Shown: positions 8,297 to 16,489 of the stretch, one piece after another
Position numbering within the stretch: position 1 is the stretch's first letter
Layout: each line of letters opens with the position of its first letter
The notes under the pieces: generated by a model
The model's input: the letters and a program-made list of their open reading frames with translations, nothing else
Database searches by the model: none
What the model was told of the DNA's origin: nothing
Translations under genes and position numbers: made by a program
NCBI GenBank assembly: GCA_902800365.1
Contig: CADCEF010000003.1
Location: 32,555-96,554 of the forward strand
Length of the DNA: 64,000 nucleotides
Reading direction: 5' to 3'
Source of the DNA: an uncultured Prevotella sp.
Lineage (GTDB): Bacteria; Bacteroidota; Bacteroidia; Bacteroidales; Bacteroidaceae

Positions 8297-8916
8297 TGAT
8301 TCTTTCTTTTGGGGTGCAAAGATAAAAATAAAAATCGAGAAACAAGAATAAGAACCACAAAAATTAAAACTACCACAACGAGAAACGATGACGACACTGG
8401 CGCAGAGGCCTCGGAGCCGCCAAACTGGCACTGATACTGCAGCATCTTATCGACATACTCATCTACGGCCTGCCAATGGCCTGCCTGCACCTCAGCAATC
8501 AAGCGGGGGAACACCTCGCGGATGTACTTCTGATGTTCGGCACTCATAGATGAGGGCAGTTCATCGGCTGGGCTATACCACGACACCTTTCCGCCATGCT
8601 GATGGGGGAAGATGCGCATGGTTTGCCAACCATCGGCCAGCAGTACAAAACCTGTGAATATCTGCTCTACACTCAGACTATCGTCGGTCTGGATGGCCTT
8701 GCGGGCATGAACAGACAGAGGCGAGAGCGAACCACCATCGGAGATGAGCAGCTGACAGAAATGCTCAGCCTGCGCCTGAGGAATAACAATCGGCTTTGCC
8801 GAAGTGAATAACGAATAGTTAATAGTGAATAGTAGCAGTAGAAACCGCCAACTATTCACTATCAATTGTTTACTATTCAATATATTAAATCGATTCAATA
8901 AACTTAACGATGGCAT
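8293..8916 (-). CDS. Short membrane-anchored protein resembling the periplasmic N-domain of Bacteroidetes CcsA
   Basis: From the ATG at 8916 the product has 207 residues. It has a signal peptide made of short repeats (LFTINYSLFTSA), a soluble part with SLSPLSVHARKA, the phrase VSWYSPADELP and a helical QHQKYI/EVQAGHW stretch, and one C-terminal transmembrane helix with a basic tail. The soluble part resembles the extracytoplasmic section found before the CcsA/ResB cytochrome c assembly domain in Bacteroidetes. The large assembly domain itself is missing. It overlaps the end of the di-heme oxidoreductase gene by 32 nt and the next start by 4 nt, so coupling is tight. A role in haem delivery to the adjacent cytochrome is inference. 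The start codon is not certain. Confidence 0.5.
   Translation of the reverse strand: MPSLSLLNRFNILNSKQLIVNSWRFLLLLFTINYSLFTSAKPIVIPQAQAEHFCQLLISDGGSLSPLSVHARKAIQTDDSLSVEQIFTGFVLLADGWQTMRIFPHQHGGKVSWYSPADELPSSMSAEHQKYIREVFPRLIAEVQAGHWQAVDEYVDKMLQYQCQFGGSEASAPVSSSFLVVVVLIFVVLILVSRFLFLSLHPKRKNQ
8822..8862. repeat. Inverted repeat of the ATAGTGAATAGT type
   Basis: ATAGTGAATAGT at 8822-8833 is the exact reverse complement of 8851-8862, inside a longer stretch of related copies (8805-8880). It codes for the signal peptide of the CcsA-like protein on the minus strand. Confidence 0.7.
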
Positions 8917-10630
8917 CACGATCGGACTTAGGAAGATTATAGAACTTCTCTGTGGGGCGATAAGCCTGCGACTGCTTAGAGTAGCCGTGCCACATGATGG
9001 CCTCGATGACAGTACGTGCGCGACAGTCGTGCAGACGGTCGTCGGCACCTGTAAGGCGACGGCTCAGGCCACGGCCCCACAATGGTGTGGTGCGACACCA
9101 GCCGGTACGGATATCGTTGGCCATGAACAGGCGATGCTGAACCATGTCGGTATAAGGCCAGATAGTCTGGTTGGCATACTTAGGCAACATGCTGCTGGCA
9201 CTCTTGCCAATAGACTTGGCATAGGCCTTGGTGCTGGCATCAATCCACATATCATCAGAACCTGTGGTCCATGATGGGCGGTGGCAGTTGGCGCAGCCAA
9301 TCTCCTTGAACAGTTCCTTACCACGCTGCACATCGGCATCGTTAAGATTACGTGCTGCAGGAACGGCCAGACCACGATGCCAAACCATAAACTGGTAGTA
9401 CTGTTTGTCGCTCATCTCCTCTACCCCATTATATGGTGCGCCGTTCAGCAGATATTTCTCGAAGGTGTCTTTATAAGCCACCGAAGGGGTGTTAAGCACC
9501 TCGAAAACGCGGTTGGCGATACCCTCATCGGTACCATCGGCATAGTATGGATAAAGGATACTGGCAGGCGATGAGCCATGCTGCTTGATATAGCTGATAA
9601 CCTCGGGGGCCTCGCTCTGAGCCTTGGCCCATGCTGTAGTGGTGTAGAGCCAGTGACGGTCGGAACGGGTAACGTTGGTGATGTTCCAGATGGCGTTAGA
9701 GCCTGCACCATCCTGCAGCGAACCACGCGTCATGGCATAGGTGAAACGCTTGAGCGGACCGTGAGAGCCACGATGAGCGTCTGTATCATTGTAGGGAGCC
9801 GAATAATAGGCTGAAGGCTTGAAGGTGTTTGCCTCCTTGTCCCACATGGCTGGGTTCAGCTCAGTGAAACGAGCCTCAGAAGCCCACTGCTTCTCAATCT
9901 CCTCATCGTCGATGGCATCGAGCAGCGCTGTGCCGTAAACACCAATGGTTGACTCCAGACGTACCTCGTAGTCTGTTGGCTTAGGATTAGTGTTGAAGGC
10001 CGACTGAGGGATGCGCACCTCAGGATAAATCAGCGAGTAAGCCTCGCCATCGGGGAAGGTCAATGCCAGTCCGCTCTCCATCTCTGTAACGGTCTTCCAC
10101 TCTATCTGAATCTGATTCTCGTCGATAGGCGCCTTGAAGGGAGCCATGGCCTGAGTCTGGGGCATACCTGTTACCTCAGAGATATAGGCATTGGTCTCGG
10201 GGTGATAGATAACCAGCAGATAACCGTTGCCCACAGTGTTGGCACGATACTCCGTCTGACGCTTGCCGTGACCATAAGAGGGATGGCAAGTGATACATCC
10301 ATTACGAACCCAAGCAGGCCCCAGACCGCGTCTGGGTGCCTGCTCGAAAGTATATAAATGTTCGAAGAAGTCCTCACCTGTGTTAAAATCTTCTTCCATA
10401 CCTGCTATGTTCTGCACAGCTGGTGTGGGGGCCGAATAACTGGCCTTTTCGGTTGTTCCAAGCTGTCCGCCTGGGAACCACTCTTCGGCTGTGAAGTTAC
10501 CTGTAGCCTTTCCAAAAGCCTGCTCTTCGGTTTCGAGTTCGCCAAGGCCCTTGGCATCGTCGCTGCTTGTACAGGCTGTGATCATGGTAGCAGCTGCTAT
10601 CGCTGCAAAAGTCTTAAAAGTATTTGTCAT
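8885..10630 (-). CDS. Di-heme oxidoreductase, DUF1111 (DHOR) family lipoprotein
   Basis: The 581-residue product begins with a lipoprotein signal (ITAC lipobox). It contains two c-type haem motifs, CITCH near residue 115 and CANCH near residue 450, as in the cytochrome c peroxidase-related DHOR family. In other phyla DUF1111 proteins are encoded next to imelysin proteins and are iron-regulated, and that pairing is reproduced here with the imelysin gene 18 nt upstream. It should be a periplasmic or outer-membrane-attached haem protein needing cytochrome c maturation. Its actual substrate is unknown. Confidence 0.85.
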   Translation of the reverse strand: MTNTFKTFAAIAAATMITACTSSDDAKGLGELETEEQAFGKATGNFTAEEWFPGGQLGTTEKASYSAPTPAVQNIAGMEEDFNTGEDFFEHLYTFEQAPRRGLGPAWVRNGCITCHPSYGHGKRQTEYRANTVGNGYLLVIYHPETNAYISEVTGMPQTQAMAPFKAPIDENQIQIEWKTVTEMESGLALTFPDGEAYSLIYPEVRIPQSAFNTNPKPTDYEVRLESTIGVYGTALLDAIDDEEIEKQWASEARFTELNPAMWDKEANTFKPSAYYSAPYNDTDAHRGSHGPLKRFTYAMTRGSLQDGAGSNAIWNITNVTRSDRHWLYTTTAWAKAQSEAPEVISYIKQHGSSPASILYPYYADGTDEGIANRVFEVLNTPSVAYKDTFEKYLLNGAPYNGVEEMSDKQYYQFMVWHRGLAVPAARNLNDADVQRGKELFKEIGCANCHRPSWTTGSDDMWIDASTKAYAKSIGKSASSMLPKYANQTIWPYTDMVQHRLFMANDIRTGWCRTTPLWGRGLSRRLTGADDRLHDCRARTVIEAIMWHGYSKQSQAYRPTEKFYNLPKSDRDAIVKFIESI

Positions 10631-10648
10631 CGTTATTTAAGTTAGTTA

Positions 10649-11971
10649 TTATTCTTCAGTCTCCCAGTCCTCATCGTCCTCGAAAGCGATGTTCCAGATG
10701 GTGCTGCAGTACTTAACAAAGGGCGATGGCATGTTGCTGATACCCTCGATAGCACTTACATAAGCACCCTCGACAGCTGTGTTGACAGCATCCTTCTTAA
10801 CGCTGGCAAAGAAGGTATGGAAGCTGTACTTGTTGGCCTTCTTATTGGTTGAGCCCAACCATACGTTGCGGATGGAACGGATGTTATCGCGGAAGTCGGT
10901 GATAGAGTTATAGCTGTAAGGCGACTCAACATAAGATACATCGCCTGCAGAGAAAGGATTGGCAATCTTAGCTGTACCAACCTCGTTGGCAATGGCTACA
11001 CAGCTACCCTCATCGTCAGACAATACCTGTGCGATGGCATCCTTAAGTGTTGGGAATGAGCTGCCAGAACCGCTGATACCAGCATTTACAAGGTTGTCGC
11101 CGTAAGAGAGGCCCTTCTCTGTCTGATAGTCAAGACCAGCAGCCTCAACTACAGCCAGACGACTGGCATTCTTACCACCATCCCAAGCACACTGCAGCTG
11201 GAAGGTGCGCTGCTTGAGCAGGGTGCAGATGGTCTGGGCATAAGCCAGCTCCTTCTCGCCAGAGACATTCTCGAAGTTCTTATAGGTGTCGTTGCCCTTG
11301 AGCTCGGCAACCTTACGTGGCTGACCATCGCGGAACAGGATGAACTCGAGTGCGTGGAAACCAAGGATGGTAGCATCGTCGAGCATCTCATCGTTCATAC
11401 CGTTATTGAAATAGCTGAGCAGCAGTGAACGGTTGAGAGGCCATGAATCGATGGTTGGGTCGATATCGAAATCAGAAGCGGCACCACCAAGGAAAGCCTC
11501 GCTCTGCTCCCAGTACATACGGGCAGCCTTGAAATCCTTGCAGGCCTCGTCAATCTGTGCCTGAGTGATGGTGCTGGTGGTGAGGCCGTTGAGTGTCTTC
11601 TCAAGCGCCTCAGTGTTATCGGCCAGCTTGGTGTAGGTAGGAACGATTACCTCGTTAACCAGATTCTTAAGAACCTCGCGCAGGTAAGCCTCCTGAGCCT
11701 CAGAAAGCTTGGCGCTACCAATGATGGTGTTAGCAGCCTCGAGCTCGCTTACAACATCAGCACAACCATCTACAGCACTCTCGCCAAAGCTCTTTACTGA
11801 GTAGCTGGCAGCAGTGGTGTTAAGGCTGTAGTTATCCTCATCGACAACAGGAGCAGTCTCGGTTACAGCGAACTCTGTCTCGTCGCTACTCTTGTCGTCG
11901 TCATTATTACACGATGTAAATGTCAAAGCACTCATCATGAGCGCACCTGAAAGCATAAAAAATTTTTTCAT
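10649..11971 (-). CDS. Imelysin-family (peptidase M75-like) lipoprotein
   Basis: The 440-residue protein has a lipoprotein signal (TFTSC) and an Asp-rich linker. It then shows imelysin hallmarks: the DPTIDSWPLN segment near residue 170 and the GFHALEF motif (GxHxxE) near residue 205. Imelysin/ICMP-like proteins such as IrpA are linked to iron uptake, and proteolytic activity is doubtful for most. It sits between the porin and the di-heme oxidoreductase, consistent with a metal or haem acquisition unit. Confidence 0.9.
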   Translation of the reverse strand: MKKFFMLSGALMMSALTFTSCNNDDDKSSDETEFAVTETAPVVDEDNYSLNTTAASYSVKSFGESAVDGCADVVSELEAANTIIGSAKLSEAQEAYLREVLKNLVNEVIVPTYTKLADNTEALEKTLNGLTTSTITQAQIDEACKDFKAARMYWEQSEAFLGGAASDFDIDPTIDSWPLNRSLLLSYFNNGMNDEMLDDATILGFHALEFILFRDGQPRKVAELKGNDTYKNFENVSGEKELAYAQTICTLLKQRTFQLQCAWDGGKNASRLAVVEAAGLDYQTEKGLSYGDNLVNAGISGSGSSFPTLKDAIAQVLSDDEGSCVAIANEVGTAKIANPFSAGDVSYVESPYSYNSITDFRDNIRSIRNVWLGSTNKKANKYSFHTFFASVKKDAVNTAVEGAYVSAIEGISNMPSPFVKYCSTIWNIAFEDDEDWETEE

Positions 11972-12020
11972 TTCAACTCAAATTAATTAGTTTTATTATC
12001 AATTATCTATATTCTTATGT

Positions 12021-13322
12021 TTAAAGGAAGAATCCCTCGTAAGTAACGCCGATGTTGATAGAGGGCTCGTTGTTATACTGGCTCTTCAGGAATCGGTTTG
12101 AATACTCTGCCTTGATGGCAATCTCGGGCACTGGATAGTAGTTCACACCCACTGCCATGCGCTTAACATCTGTATAATCGTAGGCAGTGCCCTTAGTCTT
12201 GCTGGCATAGGGATTATACTGCTCGTAGCGGCCAAAGATATACAGTTTCTTCTCGTCGGCACGCATACAGCTTATCTGTGAGAAAATATTGTAACCAGCC
12301 TCGATGCCCACTGCATAGGCATTCTTGCTGACAAATGCCGAGTGGTGATAAGGCGACTTCTTATTGGTACGGTTGTAAATATACTTCAGCTGTTCAGCAT
12401 CTCCCAGATAGCCATAGTCGGCCTGTCCACGGATAATCCAGTTGTGGGCATTGTAGGTAAAGTCGAACGCACCAACAATCACCTGACCTTTATACTCAGC
12501 ATCCACACCGTTGGCGTTCTTAGGATAGCTGTTACCAATGCTCTCGCCATAGTATCCGCTAAGGCCAAGGCGCAGACCAGGAATTGAGTAGTTATCGATG
12601 CGAAGTGCCACGCCATACTTATTAGCCACCTCGAACTCAAGTGGATTGGCAGCGCCCTTCTTAATCCAGTTAACATTAGTAAAGTTATCAGCATTCAGTC
12701 CTGCAAGGAACTGTGCCTCGTAACGAAATTTCTTATAGCGACCAAAGAACGAGACACCCGTCTGGTGCCATGTGCTTGGCATGATGGTATTCTCGCCTTC
12801 AGGACGATAGACAGTAAAGAAATTAAGGGGTTCGTGGTGGGCATTATTCAAGCCAACAGGCACCACAATATGTCCGAAGCGGAGATTGGCTGAACGCGAA
12901 AAAGTCTTCTGAATCCAGAACTGCTCCAGCTCTACCTCACCACCTTTCTCGGTTTCCTGTTCCCACTCACCGCCTTCTTCATCTTCCTTTTCATAAGCCA
13001 GACCGGCACCACCATGTTCGAACTCAACCTCGGTGCCAAACGACCAGCCTTTTCCAAAGTCGTAACCCAGATAGATGACGGCATGAGGAATGTCGAAACG
13101 ACCATGACTGGGATCGTTTCTGTGCTCCTCAGGCTGACTGTACCTGCTTACATGATCACTATAAAAATTACGTGAGTAAGCTACCTCTCCGTAGCCACCC
13201 ACGCTCAACTTGTTACCCTTGGCGTGCTGCATCACGCTGTCGGCAGCATTAACCTGTGCCTCAACGTCAGCAGCATTTACAGCTGCCAGACAGCACATCG
13301 CTAATTTTACAATCTTATTCAT
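12021..13322 (-). CDS. Outer-membrane porin of the phosphate-selective porin (OprP/OprO) type
   Basis: I choose the ATG at 13322 (MNKIVKLAMCCLAAVNA, a signal peptide); the frame runs 20 codons further upstream, but that part crosses the -7 promoter box at 13352-13359. The 433-residue product is a 16-strand-type barrel: alternating aromatic strands, early GYGEVAYSRNFY and DIPHAVIYLGYDFG, and a final strand ending in GFFL. An acidic Glu-rich loop lies near residue 130. It opens the operon and is 49 nt from the imelysin gene. In this setting the likely cargo is a small anion or metal complex, which is inference. Confidence 0.8.
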   Translation of the reverse strand: MNKIVKLAMCCLAAVNAADVEAQVNAADSVMQHAKGNKLSVGGYGEVAYSRNFYSDHVSRYSQPEEHRNDPSHGRFDIPHAVIYLGYDFGKGWSFGTEVEFEHGGAGLAYEKEDEEGGEWEQETEKGGEVELEQFWIQKTFSRSANLRFGHIVVPVGLNNAHHEPLNFFTVYRPEGENTIMPSTWHQTGVSFFGRYKKFRYEAQFLAGLNADNFTNVNWIKKGAANPLEFEVANKYGVALRIDNYSIPGLRLGLSGYYGESIGNSYPKNANGVDAEYKGQVIVGAFDFTYNAHNWIIRGQADYGYLGDAEQLKYIYNRTNKKSPYHHSAFVSKNAYAVGIEAGYNIFSQISCMRADEKKLYIFGRYEQYNPYASKTKGTAYDYTDVKRMAVGVNYYPVPEIAIKAEYSNRFLKSQYNNEPSINIGVTYEGFFL

Positions 13323-13351
13323 TACTAACTCATTTATAATCAATTCGGCTG

Positions 13352-13359
13352 CAAAGGTA
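13352..13359 (-). promoter_or_regulatory. Promoter -7 element of the porin-imelysin-DHOR operon
   Basis: Read on the minus strand the sequence is TACCTTTG, a TAnnTTTG match, 30 nt before the chosen porin start. Confidence 0.65.
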
Positions 13360-13380
13360 GGGTGTTTTGCATAATTACAC

Positions 13381-13514
13381 AATACCTAAAAATAGTGAAA
13401 ATGACTCTTTTTACTCATCTCGAATCACTAATTTTACGAAAAATACCTAATAATTATTATTGTATATCTCGAGAAAAATGCATAATTTTGCAGCGGTAAT
13501 AATTAATAGGTATG
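13381..13514. promoter_or_regulatory. Three copies of an AATACCTAAwAAT motif in the divergent control region
   Basis: AATACCTAAAAAT (13381-13393) and AATACCTAATAAT (13442-13454) differ at one base. A third copy lies inverted at 13502-13514 over the regulator's start codon (11 of 13 match the second). They sit between divergent promoters and may be operator sites. Confidence 0.4.
13459..13490 (+). promoter_or_regulatory. Promoter of the hemerythrin-LuxR regulator
   Basis: ATTG (13459-13462), a 20-nt spacer and TAATTTTG (13483-13490) precede the start codon at 13512. Confidence 0.65.
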
Positions 13515-14474
13515 AAGAATCAGAAAATGTATGAGGCGGACGACAAGATGATCTCGCTCATCCGCGATAACTACGACCTGTTGCAGTCGCTGGGCAGTTT
13601 TGGTATCAACTTGGGATTCGGTGATAAGACGGTGCGTGAGACGTGCGAGGATAACAACGTTGACACCTACACATTCCTGGCTGTAGTCAACTATACCATC
13701 AACGGATATGGCGAGTTTGAAGCCGACACGCAACTGGATGTGCCCACGCTACTGCACTATCTGGAGGCCTGCCATGCATACTTCCTTGAGTTCCAGCTGC
13801 CATACATACGTCGCGAGTTGCAAGAATGCCTGAATGAGGCAGACTCGTTAGGGCGCCTGATTCTGAAATTCTATGATGAGTATGCCCACGAGATTCGACG
13901 CCATATGAAGTACGAGCAGAAAACGCTGTTCCCCTATGTGCAGTCGCTGATAGACGGGCAGCCTGCCAACGACTATAATGTAGACACTTTCTCAAAACAC
14001 CATAGTGCTACCGACAAGAAGCTGCGCGAGCTGAAGCTGCTCATCATCAAATATCTGCCACAAGACGGTCTGCACAACAATCAGCTTACTGCCACCCTGC
14101 ACGACATCTATGAGAACGAGGTGTGGCTGCGACAGCACGCTGAGGTTGAGGACCATATCTTTGTGCCTGCCATTCGCCGACTGGAGCAGATTACCAAGAA
14201 GAACGACGTATCGCGCAACATATCAGGCATGGTATTCGGAAGTGCTCAGGCACAGAATCCTGATGCACTGAGCGATCGTGAAAAGGATGTGATCATCTCG
14301 CTTGTACAGGGCATGTCGAATAAGGAGATAGCCGACCATCTGTGTATATCAACCAATACGGTTATCACCCATCGACGCAATATAGCCCGCAAGCTACAAA
14401 TACATTCACCAGCCGGATTAACTATCTATGCGATAGTTAATGGGCTGGTGGACATTTCAACTGTAAAGTTATAA
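13512..14474 (+). CDS. Regulator fusing a hemerythrin-like di-iron domain to a LuxR-type HTH
   Basis: The 320-residue protein has three parts. Residues 15-55 resemble the ScdA/RIC N-terminal domain, but the usual Cys pair is absent (GINLGFGDKTV). Residues 80-235 form a hemerythrin four-helix bundle with candidate ligands in EACHAYFLEF, EYAHEIRRHMKYE, SKHH and RQHAEVEDHIF. Residues 255-320 are a LuxR/GerE helix-turn-helix (LSDREKDVIISLVQGMSNKE, then TVITHRRNIARKL). A di-iron sensor of oxygen, nitric oxide or iron that controls transcription is the natural reading. It diverges from the imelysin/di-heme operon, its probable target. No receiver domain is present. Confidence 0.85.
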   Translation: MKNQKMYEADDKMISLIRDNYDLLQSLGSFGINLGFGDKTVRETCEDNNVDTYTFLAVVNYTINGYGEFEADTQLDVPTLLHYLEACHAYFLEFQLPYIRRELQECLNEADSLGRLILKFYDEYAHEIRRHMKYEQKTLFPYVQSLIDGQPANDYNVDTFSKHHSATDKKLRELKLLIIKYLPQDGLHNNQLTATLHDIYENEVWLRQHAEVEDHIFVPAIRRLEQITKKNDVSRNISGMVFGSAQAQNPDALSDREKDVIISLVQGMSNKEIADHLCISTNTVITHRRNIARKLQIHSPAGLTIYAIVNGLVDISTVKL

Positions 14475-14490
14475 AAGGTGTAGTGTTAGC

Positions 14491-15993
14491 TTAGGAATGT
14501 AGAAGCAGCACGAAACGTGTGCCTTTGGTGAACTCGCCATCAATGTCGAGATCGCCCTTCATCTTCAGTGCCATCTGCTTGCAGATAGGCAGTCCAAGGC
14601 CGTCGCCCTCAGTGAAATCCTTCACCTCAGTAAATGGCTTGAATACCTCGTCGCGCTTCTCCTCAGGAATAGCATCGCCTGTATTAGATACCAGGAACTG
14701 GTGAACATGTGCACCACGTTTCTTGTAATCCAACCAGATAGTGCCATCAGCTGGTGTATAGATGGCTGCATTATTAAGCAGGTGAAGCAGGATGTGTGAT
14801 ACATACTCCTTATTGATCTTTGCACTCATGTTGGGCACATTGGTCTTAAGGGTAACACCTGCCTGAACCTTGTTGGTAATCTGATTCATAAGCTCCTCGC
14901 AGAATGGGGTGAGCTGTACGTCTTCCAGTTCAACTTCCTCGTCCATTGTGTTCTCGATGTTCGACAGAGTGGCGATATGCTCAGAGAACTGGAGCAGTGC
15001 CTTAACCTCAGGAATCTTAGCATCGAGCTTATGGAGTGTAGGATCGAGCTGGGCAGAGATGTTGCTGATGAACTTAGCCTTCAGCGCATTGTTTTCGTTA
15101 GCCAGACGGATGGTTTTCTTCTGCTTACGGGTAAGCAGGATGTAACGCATCAGCACGATGCCACCCAGAATGAGCGCAGCTGCCAAAGCTGCAGCAAGCA
15201 CACAAAGACCAATGATAACAGCCCAACGAGCAGTAAGCGAACTTGCCTGATCGTCGATAGTCTTCTCGTTCTCTGCAATCTGCTTTTTCAGCGCGCCTGT
15301 CTCATCGGCAAGCTTAAGTGCGCTTACAGAATCCTTCCATGCCAGATAGTTGCTATATGACTGAGCCACCATGTTGGCATTACCACTCTTACGGGCATTA
15401 GATATCAATGTCTGGTAAACACCATCAACCTTATCATACTGCTTTGAGGCAGTAAGCTTGGTAGCCATCTCCTTGAACACTGCATTACCCTGTGCATTCT
15501 GGCCGAATGAATAGTGATAAACAGCCTTATTATAAAGAAGGTCGTTCTTCAAAGCATCATCAGCAGCGTAGGTAACCTCATTTTCCATGATTTCAATCTG
15601 GTCCTTAGCACTATCGCTCTTACGCAGTTTGATATACATGGCCAAGCGCTCCTTGGTGATGATATAATGGAGGGCAGCTTTCTCCTTGGCGTTCTTGCCA
15701 CTTGCATCAACCTCCTGGTCGGCACGGCGAAGAAGATCGAAAGCCTCTTTCCAATAATTCTCTTTGTAATACAATGCAGTGCCGCGTGCTGCGCACTCCA
15801 TACCAGCCTTCAGCTGGCCTTTCTTTGCATAGTCCTCGAAAGCACGGATAAAATGAAAGCGTGCACTGGGCACATTTCCTTTTTCAAAATCACTTTCTGC
15901 ACGCTGGTGCAGCTCGCTCTTGTTGGCATCCTGCGCATTTACGGAAGCAAAGCCTAAGCTTAAACTTAAGAGTAGAATAAATACCTTTTTCAT
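14491..15993 (-). CDS. TPR-containing histidine-kinase-like membrane protein without the phosphoacceptor histidine
   Basis: The 500-residue product has a signal peptide, a periplasmic helical TPR-like region (25-230), a coiled segment, one strong transmembrane helix near 260-285 and a C-terminal HATPase domain (NNAAIYTP as N box, GDGLGLPICKQ as G2 box). At the dimerisation site, where a kinase reads SHELRTP, this protein reads SAQLDPT, so the phosphoacceptor histidine is absent. The DxGxG box is also altered (NTGDA). It may be an ATP-binding pseudokinase. It follows ribH by 20 nt, and no response regulator is adjacent. Confidence 0.8.
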   Translation of the reverse strand: MKKVFILLLSLSLGFASVNAQDANKSELHQRAESDFEKGNVPSARFHFIRAFEDYAKKGQLKAGMECAARGTALYYKENYWKEAFDLLRRADQEVDASGKNAKEKAALHYIITKERLAMYIKLRKSDSAKDQIEIMENEVTYAADDALKNDLLYNKAVYHYSFGQNAQGNAVFKEMATKLTASKQYDKVDGVYQTLISNARKSGNANMVAQSYSNYLAWKDSVSALKLADETGALKKQIAENEKTIDDQASSLTARWAVIIGLCVLAAALAAALILGGIVLMRYILLTRKQKKTIRLANENNALKAKFISNISAQLDPTLHKLDAKIPEVKALLQFSEHIATLSNIENTMDEEVELEDVQLTPFCEELMNQITNKVQAGVTLKTNVPNMSAKINKEYVSHILLHLLNNAAIYTPADGTIWLDYKKRGAHVHQFLVSNTGDAIPEEKRDEVFKPFTEVKDFTEGDGLGLPICKQMALKMKGDLDIDGEFTKGTRFVLLLHS

Positions 15994-16013
15994 AATACTG
16001 ACTGATTAGATTA

Positions 16014-16484
16014 TTAGAATTTTGCCATCTTGATAGCAACAACTGCACACTCGTCGCCCTTATTGCCCAAACGGCCACCAGCACGGTCTTGTGCCTGTTG
16101 CATGTCGTTGGTAGTGAGCAGTCCGTAGACAACGGGAATATTGCTTGTTGCATTAAGACGTGCAATACCCTCGGTTACACCCTGACAGATGTAGTCGAAG
16201 TGTGGAGTCTCACCACGGATAACACTACCTAGCACGATAACAGCATCGTAACCATCATTAAGTGTCATCTGATGGGCGCCATAGATAAGCTCGAAACTAC
16301 CAGGAACCGTCTTAACATGAATATTTTCAGGCAAAGCGCCATGCTTTTCGAGTGTGCTAACACATCCGTCAAGCAGGGCGCCAGTTATTTCAGGATTCCA
16401 CTCGGCCACAACAACTCCGAAAATCATGTTCGAAGCATCGGGAACGGTGGTAATATCGTATTCTGATAAGTTTTTAGTAGCCAT
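16014..16484 (-). CDS. ribH: 6,7-dimethyl-8-ribityllumazine synthase
   Basis: The 156-residue protein matches lumazine synthase throughout: the GSFELIYGA and [13 protein letters not shown] stretches, with the catalytic histidine in the latter, and [17 protein letters not shown]. It condenses 5-amino-6-ribitylamino-uracil with dihydroxybutanone phosphate in the penultimate step of riboflavin synthesis, usually in a 60-mer or pentamer. It lies 5 nt downstream of the TPR gene and is followed by the kinase-like gene, all on one transcript. Confidence 0.97.
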   Translation of the reverse strand: MATKNLSEYDITTVPDASNMIFGVVVAEWNPEITGALLDGCVSTLEKHGALPENIHVKTVPGSFELIYGAHQMTLNDGYDAVIVLGSVIRGETPHFDYICQGVTEGIARLNATSNIPVVYGLLTTNDMQQAQDRAGGRLGNKGDECAVVAIKMAKF

Positions 16485-16489
16485 GGTTA

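Noticed and set aside
8297-8431. N-terminal extension of the RidA-like frame
   Set aside because: The extension encodes a Phe/Ile/Cys-rich shadow of the CcsA-like gene's end; the ATG at 8296 overlaps that gene's stop, and AAAGAA lies upstream.
8917-9048. N-terminal extension of the CcsA-like frame
   Set aside because: This part overlaps the haem-protein coding region and has Ser/Arg-rich shadow composition; a signal peptide follows the ATG at 8916.
12479-12694. Antisense frames inside the porin gene
   Set aside because: They are short shadows of a barrel protein with clear strand periodicity on the minus strand.
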